From assembly GCA_016722655.1 (NCBI GenBank), contig JADKIR010000005.1, positions 1,383,260-1,447,259 on the forward strand: a DNA stretch of 64,000 bases, written 5' to 3'. Source of the stretch: Cytophagaceae bacterium. Lineage in GTDB: Bacteria; Bacteroidota; Bacteroidia; Cytophagales; Spirosomataceae. Position 1 is the stretch's first letter. Each line of letters starts with the position of its first letter. Shown one piece after another: positions 7,970 to 17,121 of the stretch. The notes beneath the pieces are model-generated. The model was not told the DNA's origin and did no database searches. It was given only the letters and a program-made list of their open reading frames with translations. The position numbers were made by a program, and so were the translations under genes.

Positions 7970-10832
7970 AAGATTCTACCGGATCACAAGCACAAACCAG
8001 ATTACGGTCACCATAAGCAGAATCAATCCTGCTTACAGCCGGCCAAAACTTGTTAAATCTTAAATGATCTGCAGGGAAAGCTGCTTTTTCGCGACTATAT
8101 GGACGGGTCCAGTTGTCAGACATCACCACTCTCATAGTGTGAGGTGCATTAACCAACACGTTGTTTTCTTTGTCAAACTTTCCAGCCTCTATTTCAGCTA
8201 TTTCTGCCCTAATAGCAATCAATGCATCACAGAATTTATCCAATTCTGTTTGAGATTCGGATTCAGTCGGTTCAATCATTAGCGTTCCGGCTACGGGAAA
8301 TGACACAGTAGGTGCATGATACCCATAGTCCATCAAACGCTTTGCGATGTCTTCAACCTCTACTCCTGCAGTTGACTTAAATTCTCTGCAATCCACAATC
8401 ATCTCGTGTGCACAGCGTCCATTGGCTCCCGTATATAATATTGGGAAATGCTTTTCAAGCCTGGACTTCATATAGTTGGCATTGAAAATCGCAAGTTTGG
8501 TTGCGTTGGTAAGTCCTATGCCACCCATCATATTGATATAAGCATAAGAAATAGGTAACACACTTGCACTTCCCCATGGAGCCGCCGAAATTCCATGAAT
8601 AGATTTTTCACCCCCGGTTTCTATCACAGCATTGCCCGGAAGATAAGGTGCTAAATCAGATTTAACACAAATGGGTCCCATTCCGGGTCCGCCTCCTCCA
8701 TGAGGTATGGCAAAGGTTTTGTGCAAATTAAGGTGGCAAACATCAGCTCCAATTTTTCCTGGAGATGTAAGACCAACCTGGGCATTCATATTGGCACCAT
8801 CCATGTAAACCTTACCACCATATTGATGTATTATTTCACAAATCTCAACAATGGTTTCTTCAAATACTCCGTGTGTAGAAGGATAGGTGACCATCAAACA
8901 AGATAAATCTTCGGCATGCTCAGCTGCTTTGTTTTTAAGGTCTTGTACGTCAATATTACCTTTTTCATCACAACTTACCACCACTACTTTCATTCCTGCC
9001 ATAACCGCCGACGCGGGATTGGTACCATGTGCCGATGATGGAATTAAGGCTATATTTCTTCCTGAATTTTTATGAGCTTCGTGATATGCCCTGATAACCA
9101 TTAAACCGGCCAGTTCGCCCTGAGCACCGGAATTGGGCTGAAGAGAAACTGCATCAAATCCTGTTATTTCTGAAAGCCATCCTGACAGCTCCTCAAACAT
9201 TTCCTGATACCCTTTGGTCTGATTTTTTGGTGCAAATGGGTGTATGCTTCCAAATTCAGCCCAGGTTACCGGGATCATTTCAGCGGTAGCGTTGAGTTTC
9301 ATTGTACAGCTTCCCAGAGAAATCATCGAATGAACCAAAGACAAATCTTTACTTTCCAGACTTTTCAGATACCTGAGCATTTCATGTTCAGTATGATAAC
9401 TGTTAAAAACCGGATGAAGCATATATTTTGAAGACCTAAGGAGTTCATCCGGAATATTTGCGGTAACATCATTTTTCAGATTCAGCACCAATTTTTCACC
9501 TCTTGCTTCACTGAATATTTCAAGCAACAATGCGATATCCGTAAGGTTTTTGGTTTCGTCAAATGAAATACTAATTTCTTCGGTGCCATGGTATCTGAGA
9601 TTTACACCTTTAGATTCAGCAATCTTTCTGATTTCAGTATTGTTGTCAATATCAATAGTGATGGTGTCAAAATAATTTTTGGTCAAAACTCTAAAATCTA
9701 AACCCTGAACAGCGTTTGCAAATGATTTTGTCAAACCGTGAATTTTCAAAGCAATGTTTTTCAAACCTTCCGGGCCGTGATAAATTCCATAAGCTGCTGA
9801 CATCACAGAAAGCAAAACCTGAGCTGTACATATATTAGAAGTGGCTTTTTCACGTCGAATGTGTTGTTCGCGTGTTTGAAGAGCCATCCTAAGTGCCGGA
9901 TTTCCTTCAGCATCAACAGATTTCCCGATTATACGTCCGGGAATTTGTCTTTTAAACTCATCTTTTGTAGCAAAAAAAGCGGCATGAGGCCCACCATAAC
10001 CCATTGGGACACCAAATCGTTGCGATGAACCTATGACGACATCTGCCCCCATTTCGGCAGGAGTTTTAAATAGCGTAAGCGAAAGCAAATCCACCCCTAT
10101 ACAAACCTTTATGTCTGCATTATGCAAATTCTTTATTTCTTCAGTATAATCTCTAATTTCACCGGTGGTATCAGGATTTTGTAAAATCGCACCAAAAATA
10201 TCATTGGTTTGAAAATCAAAATTGCTAAGGTTACCAACCATCACTTTTATGCCCAATGGTAATGCCCTTCCCTGCACAACATCAATAACCTGCGGATGAC
10301 AATTCTCAGAAACAAAAAAACCATTTGATGCCTTTTTCGCCCCTTTTCTTATTGCAAAAAACATCGACATGGCTTCTGCTGCTGCGGTAGCTTCATCAAG
10401 TAGTGAAGCGTTAGAAATCTCCATTCCCGTCAAATCAGTGACAATAGTTTGGAAATTGAGCAACATCTCAAGACGCCCCTGGGCGATTTCTGCCTGATAG
10501 GGTGTATAAGCTGTGTACCAGGCGGGATTTTCAAGAATATTCCTCAAAACCACATTGGGTACCACAGTATCAGAATACCCAGAGCCTATAAAACTTTTGA
10601 AAACTTTATTCTTGCTACCTAAAACTTTTATTTTGTTTAAAAACTCACTCTCTGACAAAGCCCCTACTACATTCATTGGCATTTTGTATCTGATGTTTTC
10701 TGGAATTGTTTGATCAATCAATTCATCCACCGACCCAACTCCAATTTCCTTGCACATGTTCGCAATCTCTTTTTCTGATTTGCCCTGGTGTCTGGTTTCA
10801 AATTTTTCTGTAGTAGTAAGACTAATATTCAT
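7962..10832 (-). CDS. gcvP: glycine dehydrogenase (decarboxylating), glycine cleavage P protein
   Basis: A 956-residue single-chain P protein, the full length of the fused type (both halves of the two-subunit form). The PLP lysine is in HLNLHKTFAIPHGGGGPGMG, followed by the glycine-rich loop. N-terminal features such as NASLLDEATAAAEAM and YGGPHAAFFA are typical. It decarboxylates glycine and passes aminomethyl to the H-protein lipoyl arm, giving CO2 and ultimately methylene-tetrahydrofolate with GcvT and Lpd. None of gcvT, gcvH or lpd is adjacent. It leads a gcvP-pabB-pabC operon with overlapping genes. No glycine riboswitch is visible in the short leader. Confidence 0.97.
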   Translation of the reverse strand: MNISLTTTEKFETRHQGKSEKEIANMCKEIGVGSVDELIDQTIPENIRYKMPMNVVGALSESEFLNKIKVLGSKNKVFKSFIGSGYSDTVVPNVVLRNILENPAWYTAYTPYQAEIAQGRLEMLLNFQTIVTDLTGMEISNASLLDEATAAAEAMSMFFAIRKGAKKASNGFFVSENCHPQVIDVVQGRALPLGIKVMVGNLSNFDFQTNDIFGAILQNPDTTGEIRDYTEEIKNLHNADIKVCIGVDLLSLTLFKTPAEMGADVVIGSSQRFGVPMGYGGPHAAFFATKDEFKRQIPGRIIGKSVDAEGNPALRMALQTREQHIRREKATSNICTAQVLLSVMSAAYGIYHGPEGLKNIALKIHGLTKSFANAVQGLDFRVLTKNYFDTITIDIDNNTEIRKIAESKGVNLRYHGTEEISISFDETKNLTDIALLLEIFSEARGEKLVLNLKNDVTANIPDELLRSSKYMLHPVFNSYHTEHEMLRYLKSLESKDLSLVHSMISLGSCTMKLNATAEMIPVTWAEFGSIHPFAPKNQTKGYQEMFEELSGWLSEITGFDAVSLQPNSGAQGELAGLMVIRAYHEAHKNSGRNIALIPSSAHGTNPASAVMAGMKVVVVSCDEKGNIDVQDLKNKAAEHAEDLSCLMVTYPSTHGVFEETIVEICEIIHQYGGKVYMDGANMNAQVGLTSPGKIGADVCHLNLHKTFAIPHGGGGPGMGPICVKSDLAPYLPGNAVIETGGEKSIHGISAAPWGSASVLPISYAYINMMGGIGLTNATKLAIFNANYMKSRLEKHFPILYTGANGRCAHEMIVDCREFKSTAGVEVEDIAKRLMDYGYHAPTVSFPVAGTLMIEPTESESQTELDKFCDALIAIRAEIAEIEAGKFDKENNVLVNAPHTMRVVMSDNWTRPYSREKAAFPADHLRFNKFWPAVSRIDSAYGDRNLVCACDPVESYA

Positions 10833-10855
10833 GAAGTTAATTTTGTATTAAATTA

Positions 10856-10887
10856 CAAATTTACAAATAACTGCCTTGTCTTACCAA
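10856..10887 (-). promoter_or_regulatory. gcvP promoter
   Basis: On the minus strand TTG (10887-10885), a 21-nt spacer, then TAAATTTG (10863-10856), matching the Bacteroidota -33/-7 pattern with slightly long spacing. Transcription would begin about 20 nt before the gcvP start codon. Confidence 0.55.
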
Positions 10888-10926
10888 TTTCAAATCGTTT
10901 ATTTGCTATTAAATTATTTTTCAAAG

Positions 10927-12486
10927 ATGACTAAAAAGCAAATATTCGGAATAATATTATTCCTTTCCGGGAGCATTTCATTTGCTCAAACCAAAACTGT
11001 TTATGAAAATTCTATTACGGCTTCTGACCTAAAAAAACACCTGACCATAATTGCTTCAGATGACATGCAAGGAAGGGACACCGGATCAGAAGGCCAAAAA
11101 AAAACCGGAGAATATATTAGTTCGCACTTTAAAAATCTGGGCTTGAGTCCAATTGTAAAATCTGACAATGGGGATTATTCTTACTATCAAAATTTTAATT
11201 TATATAAAAGCGGATGGAAAGATGCTTATGTAAAAATCAACAATACAAAAAAGGTATTTTTTAAGGATTATTTTCCGGTAGGAATTGTAAATATTCCCGA
11301 AGAAAAGGAAATAGAAACCATTTTTGTGGGATATGGCATTAAATCGGAAAACCAAAATGATTATTTGGATAAAAAAATAGATGGCAAAGCTGTTATATTT
11401 TTGGAAGGTGCACCAAATAACATGGAAAAAGCGGAGGAATGGGAAGGAAGTGCAGGTTCAAAGAAGAAACAGAAATTAGCTGCAGAACTCGGAGCTGGCT
11501 ATATTTTTGAAATTTCAAATGCGGAATCAGAACAATTTAAAACCCTTAATGCAGAAAGAAAAGCCATTCTGTCCAGATTTAACCGCATGGCTCTTGATAA
11601 AACCAATACAGAAAAAGTAACTTCCAGTCCAACTTTTGTAATTTCAAAAAGTATGGCAGCTGATATGTTAGGTGTAACGGAGAAAAACTTTGTGAAATTT
11701 ATAGCTGGAAAAAAAATCAAATTTCCAAAAACCAAAACCAGTATCAGAGTAAAATCAGAAAGAGGGCAAGACCTGGTCGAAACTGCCAATATCATGGGCT
11801 TTATGGAAGGCACTGATAAAAAAGACGAAGTGGTAGTTCTTACTGCCCATTATGACCATGTAGGTATTGATGAAAAAGGTCAGATTTACAATGGGGCCGA
11901 TGATGACGGCTCGGGTACTTGTGCAATTCTGGAGCTTGCTGAGGCTTTTTCTATAGCTAAGGCCAATGGAAATGGTCCGAGAAGAAGTATTTTGTTTATG
12001 ACAGTTACCGGAGAAGAAAAAGGATTGCTTGGCTCAAAATATTATACAGACATTTCACCGGTCATTCCTTTGGAAAAAACAATTGTTAACCTTAACATTG
12101 ATATGATTGGCCGAATAGACAAGAAACACGAAACCAATCAAAACTACGTATATCTTATTGGAAGCGATAAATTATCATCTGAGCTCCATCAGATATCAGA
12201 AGATGCCAATAAAAATTCAATAAATTTTGAACTTGATTATGAATTCAATAACCCGAGTGACCCAAACAGGTTCTATTACCGGTCAGATCATTATAATTTT
12301 GCTAAAAACAAAATCCCGGTTATTTTCTATTTTACAGGAGTTCATGAAGATTATCACAAACCAGGTGATGATGTGGAAAAAATACTATTTGACAAGTATT
12401 CTAATATTGTTAAACTGGTTTTTAACACCGCGTGGGAATTGTCAAACAGAGAGAATAAAATCGTAGTTGACAGTAATAAACCCTGA
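10927..12486 (+). CDS. M28 family zinc aminopeptidase, exported
   Basis: About 519 residues from the ATG at 10927, which gives a clean signal peptide (KKQIFGIILFLSGSISFAQ). A PA-like inserted domain follows (FVGYGIKSENQNDYLDKKIDGKAVIFLEG). The peptidase domain has the M28 zinc ligands in order: TAHYDHVG, YNGADDDGSGTCAILELAEAF, the EE pair in VTGEEKGLLGSKYY, an NIDMIGR aspartate, and the distal histidine in FTGVHEDYHKPGDD. The enzyme would remove N-terminal residues from peptides in the periplasm or outside. It is divergently transcribed from gcvP with about 95 bp between the start codons. The catalytic set is complete, so it should be active. Confidence 0.92.
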   Translation: MTKKQIFGIILFLSGSISFAQTKTVYENSITASDLKKHLTIIASDDMQGRDTGSEGQKKTGEYISSHFKNLGLSPIVKSDNGDYSYYQNFNLYKSGWKDAYVKINNTKKVFFKDYFPVGIVNIPEEKEIETIFVGYGIKSENQNDYLDKKIDGKAVIFLEGAPNNMEKAEEWEGSAGSKKKQKLAAELGAGYIFEISNAESEQFKTLNAERKAILSRFNRMALDKTNTEKVTSSPTFVISKSMAADMLGVTEKNFVKFIAGKKIKFPKTKTSIRVKSERGQDLVETANIMGFMEGTDKKDEVVVLTAHYDHVGIDEKGQIYNGADDDGSGTCAILELAEAFSIAKANGNGPRRSILFMTVTGEEKGLLGSKYYTDISPVIPLEKTIVNLNIDMIGRIDKKHETNQNYVYLIGSDKLSSELHQISEDANKNSINFELDYEFNNPSDPNRFYYRSDHYNFAKNKIPVIFYFTGVHEDYHKPGDDVEKILFDKYSNIVKLVFNTAWELSNRENKIVVDSNKP

Positions 12487-12817
12487 AAAACGAAAATTAT
12501 AATCAATTTGATACAATAAGAAAAATCATATTTTAATACCTTTTTCCAATTCTGTAAGTTATTAATAATTAATAAACAATAGTGAATAAGTATCAATTCA
12601 ACACTTAAAAATCCAAAATCAGTTGAAAATCATAACTTAGAATTAGAAAAATTTATTATTAATTTTATTTTAAGTTTGGATGTTTTTAGTTAGAATTGCC
12701 GTGAATTTTAAGCAAAAAATAAGCCGCTTAACATTTCAAACAAAATAAAAACTATTTAAAAAAAGTTTTAATCAATTTATTTATCTTTTTTCAAAACCCT
12801 AAAAATTTTCTAATCAA
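12487..12817. other. 331-bp intergenic region before exbB
   Basis: Very AT-rich with no convincing reading frame on either strand. TAAGTTTG at about 12673-12680 matches the TAnnTTTG -7 consensus but lacks a -33 partner and would give a leader of about 135 nt. No hairpin terminator of good quality was found after the peptidase gene. Confidence 0.5.
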
Positions 12818-13636
12818 ATGGAAAAAAAGACAAAAGCCCCAGCTGCTAAGCCAGCAAAAAAAAGTGCGGGAATTAACCCAGCGTTAGTTATTCCTATCCT
12901 TTTTGCAATCGCACTTTTAATTTACATTTTTATTCTTGGTTCACCAGACAACTTCGAAGACGGTGCAACAAAGCACGATCCTAAAAACGCCATGGGTATC
13001 ATTTATTCAGGTGGTGTAATCGTTCCTATCCTTATGACATTTATGCTTGTTGTATTGGTTTTCACACTTGAAAGACTAATCACTCTTAGCAAAGCTGGCG
13101 GAAAAGGTAATCTTGATGCTTTCGTAAGCAGAGTTAGGACTCTTTTGGACCAAAACAATCTTGCTGATGCACTTAAAGAGTGTGAAAAACAAAAAGGAAC
13201 TGTAGGTAATGTAACCAAAGTTGCTGTTGAGAAATATTCTCAGCTTCAGGGAGATACAGGTCTGAACAAAGAACAAAAACTAGCAGCTCTTCAGAAAGAA
13301 ATCGAAGAAGCTACTACTTTGGAACTTCCTATGCTGGAGAAAAACCTTACCATCCTTTCTACTTTGGCTGCGGTTTCAACACTAGTTGCCCTTTTAGGAA
13401 CGGTATTAGGTATGATTCGTTCATTCTTTGCTTTGGGTGCTGGTGGTGGTGCTCCGGATGCTTCTGCTCTTGCAAAAGGTATCGCTGAAGCCCTTATCAA
13501 CACTGCGTTGGGTATTGGTACTTCTGCAATCTCAATCATTGTTTACAACTATCTTACTGCGTCAATTGATACTTTGACTTACAAAATTGATGAAATTGGC
13601 ATGAGCCTTCAACAAAATTTCTCAGCTCATAACTAA
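12818..13636 (+). CDS. exbB: MotA/TolQ/ExbB proton channel family protein
   Basis: A 272-residue inner-membrane protein. A lysine/alanine-rich cytoplasmic N-terminus leads to transmembrane segments at about 22-41 and 66-86. A cytoplasmic domain follows, then the conserved ExbB/TolQ channel core with two helices (LTILSTLAAVSTLVALLGTVLGMI and the region after ALAKGIAEALINTALGIG). With ExbD it forms the proton-driven motor that energises TonB-dependent outer-membrane receptors. It leads a run of four tightly spaced genes: exbB, two exbD and tonB. The N-terminal extra helix is typical of Bacteroidota ExbB. Confidence 0.93.
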   Translation: MEKKTKAPAAKPAKKSAGINPALVIPILFAIALLIYIFILGSPDNFEDGATKHDPKNAMGIIYSGGVIVPILMTFMLVVLVFTLERLITLSKAGGKGNLDAFVSRVRTLLDQNNLADALKECEKQKGTVGNVTKVAVEKYSQLQGDTGLNKEQKLAALQKEIEEATTLELPMLEKNLTILSTLAAVSTLVALLGTVLGMIRSFFALGAGGGAPDASALAKGIAEALINTALGIGTSAISIIVYNYLTASIDTLTYKIDEIGMSLQQNFSAHN

Positions 13637-13680
13637 TTTCCAAAAATCGATTTTATCAGTAATTCAAAATATTTATATAA

Positions 13681-14268
13681 ATGGCAGCAGTAAAACCTAA
13701 ACGTCATGGACCGGCTATGGACATGACTGCGATGTCGGATGTGGCATTCCTGTTATTGACTTTCTTTATCATGACAACTCAATTTAGAAGTCAGGAAACA
13801 GTTGCAATCAATACGCCATCGTCAATTTCAAAATTTAAAGTTGAAGACTCAAACGTTGGAACTATTTCAATAACCCCTGAAGGTCACTATTACTTTGGTA
13901 TGGCCGACCCTAATGAACGCAGGAGTTTTATCAATGCTCTTAATACCAATTATAATTTGGGACTCTCTGCCTCAGAACAGGCCGAATTTACCAAATTGGC
14001 TGAGGTTGGTATGAGCAGGGATCAATTGAAAAGTTTTATCAATTTGCCTCCGGCTGACAAAAAAAGAGCCAAACTCCCGGGTATTCCGTTGGATTCTACC
14101 AACAATGAACTCGTACAGTGGGTACAAACTTATGGTCAAATAAACCCTAAAGGCACACTTGCCATCAGGGGTGACATTCAGACTCAGTATCCGGCAGTGA
14201 AACTACTTTTTAATGAGCTTGGGAAAGAGAAGATTTTTAAGTTCAAATTAATCACCAAAGGAGAATAA
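13681..14268 (+). CDS. exbD: ExbD/TolR family biopolymer transport protein (first copy)
   Basis: A 195-residue protein with one N-terminal transmembrane helix (MTAMSDVAFLLLTFFIMTT). The aspartate in this helix is the proton-carrying residue of ExbD/TolR. The periplasmic part has an insertion (about 60-130) relative to E. coli ExbD, including an SINLPPADKKRAKLPG-like loop, then the usual C-terminal beta-alpha-beta (LAIRGDIQTQYPAVKLLFNEL). It lies 44 bp after exbB and 27 bp before a second exbD, so two different ExbD proteins may share one ExbB pentamer. Confidence 0.92.
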   Translation: MAAVKPKRHGPAMDMTAMSDVAFLLLTFFIMTTQFRSQETVAINTPSSISKFKVEDSNVGTISITPEGHYYFGMADPNERRSFINALNTNYNLGLSASEQAEFTKLAEVGMSRDQLKSFINLPPADKKRAKLPGIPLDSTNNELVQWVQTYGQINPKGTLAIRGDIQTQYPAVKLLFNELGKEKIFKFKLITKGE

Positions 14269-14295
14269 TATCCTTGCTAAAACGTTAATTATCAA

Positions 14296-14859
14296 ATGGC
14301 AGAAATAATTGAAAAAGACAGTAGCGGGAAAAAAGGTGGTAAAGTAAGATCTAAAAAAGCCCCTGGAAGACCTGATATGACACCCATGGTGGACTTAGGT
14401 TTTCTATTGATTACTTTCTTCATATTTACGACTACTTTTAGTAAGCCCAATATGATGAAACTTAATCTTCCCGAGAAAGATGAAGAGAAAAAAGCTGAAG
14501 ATCAGGAAAAAGCTGAAATTAAATTGTCAAATACCATTACAATTATTATGGGTAAAGACAACAGACTTTTCTGGTATCAGCAAGCAGTGGCGGATGTTAA
14601 AGCAGCAGATTTAAATGAAACTGATTATTCGGCAAAAGGTATCAGATCCGAAATTCAAAAGAAAAAAATTGCGGCTTTGGACAGTTCTAAATTTACGGTA
14701 ATTATCAAACCCACCGATGAGGCCAATTTCAAAAACACAGTGGACATACTCGATGAGATGGAAATAACCGGTAATAAACTTTTTGCATTAGTTGACTTAC
14801 AACAAAACGAAGTTGATGCATATAAGGAGAAAATGAAAACACCGAAAGCGAATAACTAA
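14296..14859 (+). CDS. exbD: ExbD/TolR family biopolymer transport protein (second copy)
   Basis: A 187-residue paralogue of the previous gene with the same architecture. The N-terminus is basic (KKGGKVRSKKAPGRPD), the transmembrane helix MTPMVDLGFLLITFFIFTT carries the conserved aspartate, and the periplasmic domain begins with a KDEEKKAEDQEKAEIK charged stretch. The C-terminal part (FTVIIKPTDEANFKNTVDILDEM) fits ExbD. Paired, non-identical exbD genes are common in Bacteroidota and probably form hetero-dimers in the motor; this is known for the group and not demonstrated here. Confidence 0.92.
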   Translation: MAEIIEKDSSGKKGGKVRSKKAPGRPDMTPMVDLGFLLITFFIFTTTFSKPNMMKLNLPEKDEEKKAEDQEKAEIKLSNTITIIMGKDNRLFWYQQAVADVKAADLNETDYSAKGIRSEIQKKKIAALDSSKFTVIIKPTDEANFKNTVDILDEMEITGNKLFALVDLQQNEVDAYKEKMKTPKANN

Positions 14860-14881
14860 GGTTTTTAAACGCAAAACAATT

Positions 14882-15715
14882 ATGGCAAACAATAAAGAAA
14901 CCTTAGATGACATAGTATTTGAGCACCGTAACAAAGAATACGGAGCGTATTTTCTAAGGAAAAACTACAAAAATTATCTGACCCGTGCATTTTTATTTGG
15001 TACCGGTTTTTTTATTTTGGTCTTTGGAGGAGCTTATACTTATACCAATGTCATCGTCCCAAAACTTCAGAAGGATAACCTCAGAGAAGTGGAAATTGAC
15101 ATGAGTAAGCTTAAAGAGGAGAAAAAAGAGGAAGAGAAGAAATTAGAAGAACTTCCACCTCCGCCTCCACCCAAAAAAGTTGAACAGGAAGAAGTGGCAA
15201 CTATCAAATTTTTACCTCCAGAGCCTAAAAAAGACGAAGAGGTGATTATTGAAACTCCTCCACCTGCCCAAAGTGAAATTGACAACAAAAAAGTGTCAAA
15301 TGTAACTAAAGAAGGGGTAGAAGATGTAGGTGGTATTGATATCGCCGATGACCAACAGGAAGTTGTTGAAATCGTAAAGGTTGAAAAACCAGTAGAAGAG
15401 GAAATCTTTACAGCGGTTGAGCAACAGCCTGATTTTCCGGGTGGTCAATCAGCTATGTACAAGTTTTTGGGTGAAAACATTAAATACCCTGCTGCAGCTC
15501 AAAGAGCCAACGTTTCGGGTAGGGTTTTCGTGAAATTTGTAGTAGAAAAAGACGGTTCTATCGGAGCAGTAGAAGTATTGAAAGGAATAGGTTTTGGTTG
15601 CGACGAAGAAGCAATCAGGGTTATCAAATCAATGCCTAAATGGAATCCGGGACGTCAGAATGGTAAAAACGTAAGGGTGTTCTATAACATGCCTGTAGTT
15701 TACAAACTCGATTAA
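14882..15715 (+). CDS. tonB: TonB family energy transducer
   Basis: A 277-residue TonB. The N-terminal cytoplasmic part DDIVFEHRNKEYGAYFLRKNY is the motif seen in Bacteroidota TonB. One transmembrane helix follows (about 41-59), then a periplasmic Glu/Lys/Pro-rich spacer with polyproline runs (LPPPPPPKK) and a TonB C-terminal domain from about 180 (FPGGQSAMYKFLGENIKYP, then GRVFVKFVVEKDGSI and KWNPGRQNGKNVRV). It spans the periplasm to couple the ExbB/ExbD motor to SusC-like receptors. It sits 22 bp after the second exbD. Confidence 0.95.
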   Translation: MANNKETLDDIVFEHRNKEYGAYFLRKNYKNYLTRAFLFGTGFFILVFGGAYTYTNVIVPKLQKDNLREVEIDMSKLKEEKKEEEKKLEELPPPPPPKKVEQEEVATIKFLPPEPKKDEEVIIETPPPAQSEIDNKKVSNVTKEGVEDVGGIDIADDQQEVVEIVKVEKPVEEEIFTAVEQQPDFPGGQSAMYKFLGENIKYPAAAQRANVSGRVFVKFVVEKDGSIGAVEVLKGIGFGCDEEAIRVIKSMPKWNPGRQNGKNVRVFYNMPVVYKLD

Positions 15716-15716
15716 T

Positions 15717-15932
15717 GTGAACGATCTGGATTCATGGATTGCAAAAGGTAAAATACTGATGCTTTATGTAATCAGTTTGGGTTACATAGCTTTAGGAGTT
15801 TTTGTATTCATAAAAAAATGGTTTCTAACCTACCTTGATGATCTCACGGCTGTGATGTTAGGAATTTTATTCACGGCCTATGGTGCATTCAGGTTGTTCA
15901 GAGCATATCAATCATCTAAAGAGGAGCATTAA
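15717..15932 (+). CDS. small two-helix membrane protein
   Basis: A 71-residue protein starting with GTG at 15717, one base after the tonB stop codon at 15713-15715; no ATG is available at that end. Two hydrophobic segments (ILMLYVISLGYIALGVFVFI and LTAVMLGILFTAYGAFRLF) indicate an inner-membrane hairpin ending in a charged tail SSKEEH. I do not recognise a named family, but similar tiny membrane proteins often follow tonB in Cytophagales. Its stop codon lies in the loop of the operon terminator, so this gene closes the exb/tonB operon. Confidence 0.7.
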   Translation: MNDLDSWIAKGKILMLYVISLGYIALGVFVFIKKWFLTYLDDLTAVMLGILFTAYGAFRLFRAYQSSKEEH

Positions 15933-15949
15933 AGCTCCTCTTTTTTTTT
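15918..15949 (+). terminator. terminator of the exbB-tonB operon
   Basis: A perfect 10-bp stem, AAAGAGGAGC with GCTCCTCTTT, a 6-base loop and nine T residues. The stop codon of the last gene is inside the loop. Confidence 0.88.
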
Positions 15950-16058
15950 ACATAATAATCCACATCAAATTCTTGAAAAAATTATTCACTAAATATTTAG
16001 TTGATTATTGCATTTCTTATTTTATTTTTGCTCACGTAATACTTTTAGCACCAAAACA

Positions 16059-16949
16059 ATGAAAAATCTAAAGTCTTTATCACTTGTATTTTTTCTACTG
16101 GCGGTATTGTTAAGTTGTGACAATAAAAAACCAATCATTAACGAAGGAACTGTAAAACTGGCAATAGACGAATCATTGTGGCCGGTAAGTGAAGCCTTGA
16201 TTCAATCATACAAGGTTCATTACCCTAAAACCAATTTTATTCCAATAATAGTACCCGAAACCAAAGGGATAAAAATGCTTTTTGATGATAGTGTTACACT
16301 GGCTATCACAACCCGGGGATTTAATTCGGAAGAGCTTCGGGTAATGAAATCAAGAGAAGTTAAATATATTCCGGCTCTTTGCGGACTAGACGCTGTGATG
16401 CTTGTTACAAGTAAATCTTTTCCAGACTCTTCAATTTCTCAGGAAAAACTCAGGTATATGCTTACTAGTCCCGATTCAAAAACTGAGCTTATTTTTGATA
16501 AAGCCGCTTCTTCCAATTACAACACAATTGTCGAAAAATTAAAAATAAAAAATGTAAATCTTAAAAATGTTTATTCTGCAGACGGAAACCTTCAAGTGCT
16601 CAATGAAGTTAAAAAACATCAAAACGCAATCGGTTTTCTTGGATACAATTGGGTAAGTGACGAAGACAATTATGATAGCCAAAAATTGTTGGAAAATATA
16701 AAAATATTAGCCGTTGGGGATTCTACCGGGAAAAAATTCGCTAAAGCAACCTGGAAAAATATCAACAAAAGAATTTACCCTTTTGAGCGATATGTTTACA
16801 TGCATACTATGTCAAAAAGCTGGGGAGTAGAAAATGGTTTTATCAGGTTTAGTTGTGCAAAAACAGGCCAATTGGTCATCGAAAAAATAGGTTTGATCCC
16901 TTATTATCTAATTCCTAAAGAGTTTTTTTTAGAGAAAAAACCTATTTAA
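16059..16949 (+). CDS. PstS-like phosphate-type substrate-binding lipoprotein
   Basis: About 296 residues from the ATG at 16059, giving a lipoprotein signal (KSLSLVFFLLAVLLSCDNK). The mature part is a PBP-like domain of PstS type: GTVKLAIDESLWPVSEALIQSY at the start, a VTLAITTRGFNSEEL loop, and YPFERYVYMHTMSKSWGVENGFIRF near the end, the segment typical of this group. It would bind phosphate or a related anion, but no pstCAB transporter genes adjoin it. In Bacteroidota such a gene often follows exb/tonB, so it may instead serve envelope sensing. Confidence 0.82.
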   Translation: MKNLKSLSLVFFLLAVLLSCDNKKPIINEGTVKLAIDESLWPVSEALIQSYKVHYPKTNFIPIIVPETKGIKMLFDDSVTLAITTRGFNSEELRVMKSREVKYIPALCGLDAVMLVTSKSFPDSSISQEKLRYMLTSPDSKTELIFDKAASSNYNTIVEKLKIKNVNLKNVYSADGNLQVLNEVKKHQNAIGFLGYNWVSDEDNYDSQKLLENIKILAVGDSTGKKFAKATWKNINKRIYPFERYVYMHTMSKSWGVENGFIRFSCAKTGQLVIEKIGLIPYYLIPKEFFLEKKPI

Positions 16950-17121
16950 AAAATAAAAAATATCCTTAACAAATCATTAGTAAAATTAAAAACAGGTGTT
17001 TCGTCTAATTACCAAAATTTAAATTTATTAAAAGATGGCTTTTACAATTGACCAAGATGCATTAAATTGCACCTCCGAAACTTTAAAATCGGAATCAGAC
17101 AATCTTATTACTGTTGAAAAA

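Noticed and set aside
10833..10926. Glycine riboswitch in front of gcvP
   Set aside because: The leader is only about 20 nt after the predicted transcript start and holds no aptamer core.
17035..17121. N-terminal extension of the TPR protein
   Set aside because: The 29 polar residues would precede the signal peptide; the ATG at 17122 gives a normal export signal.
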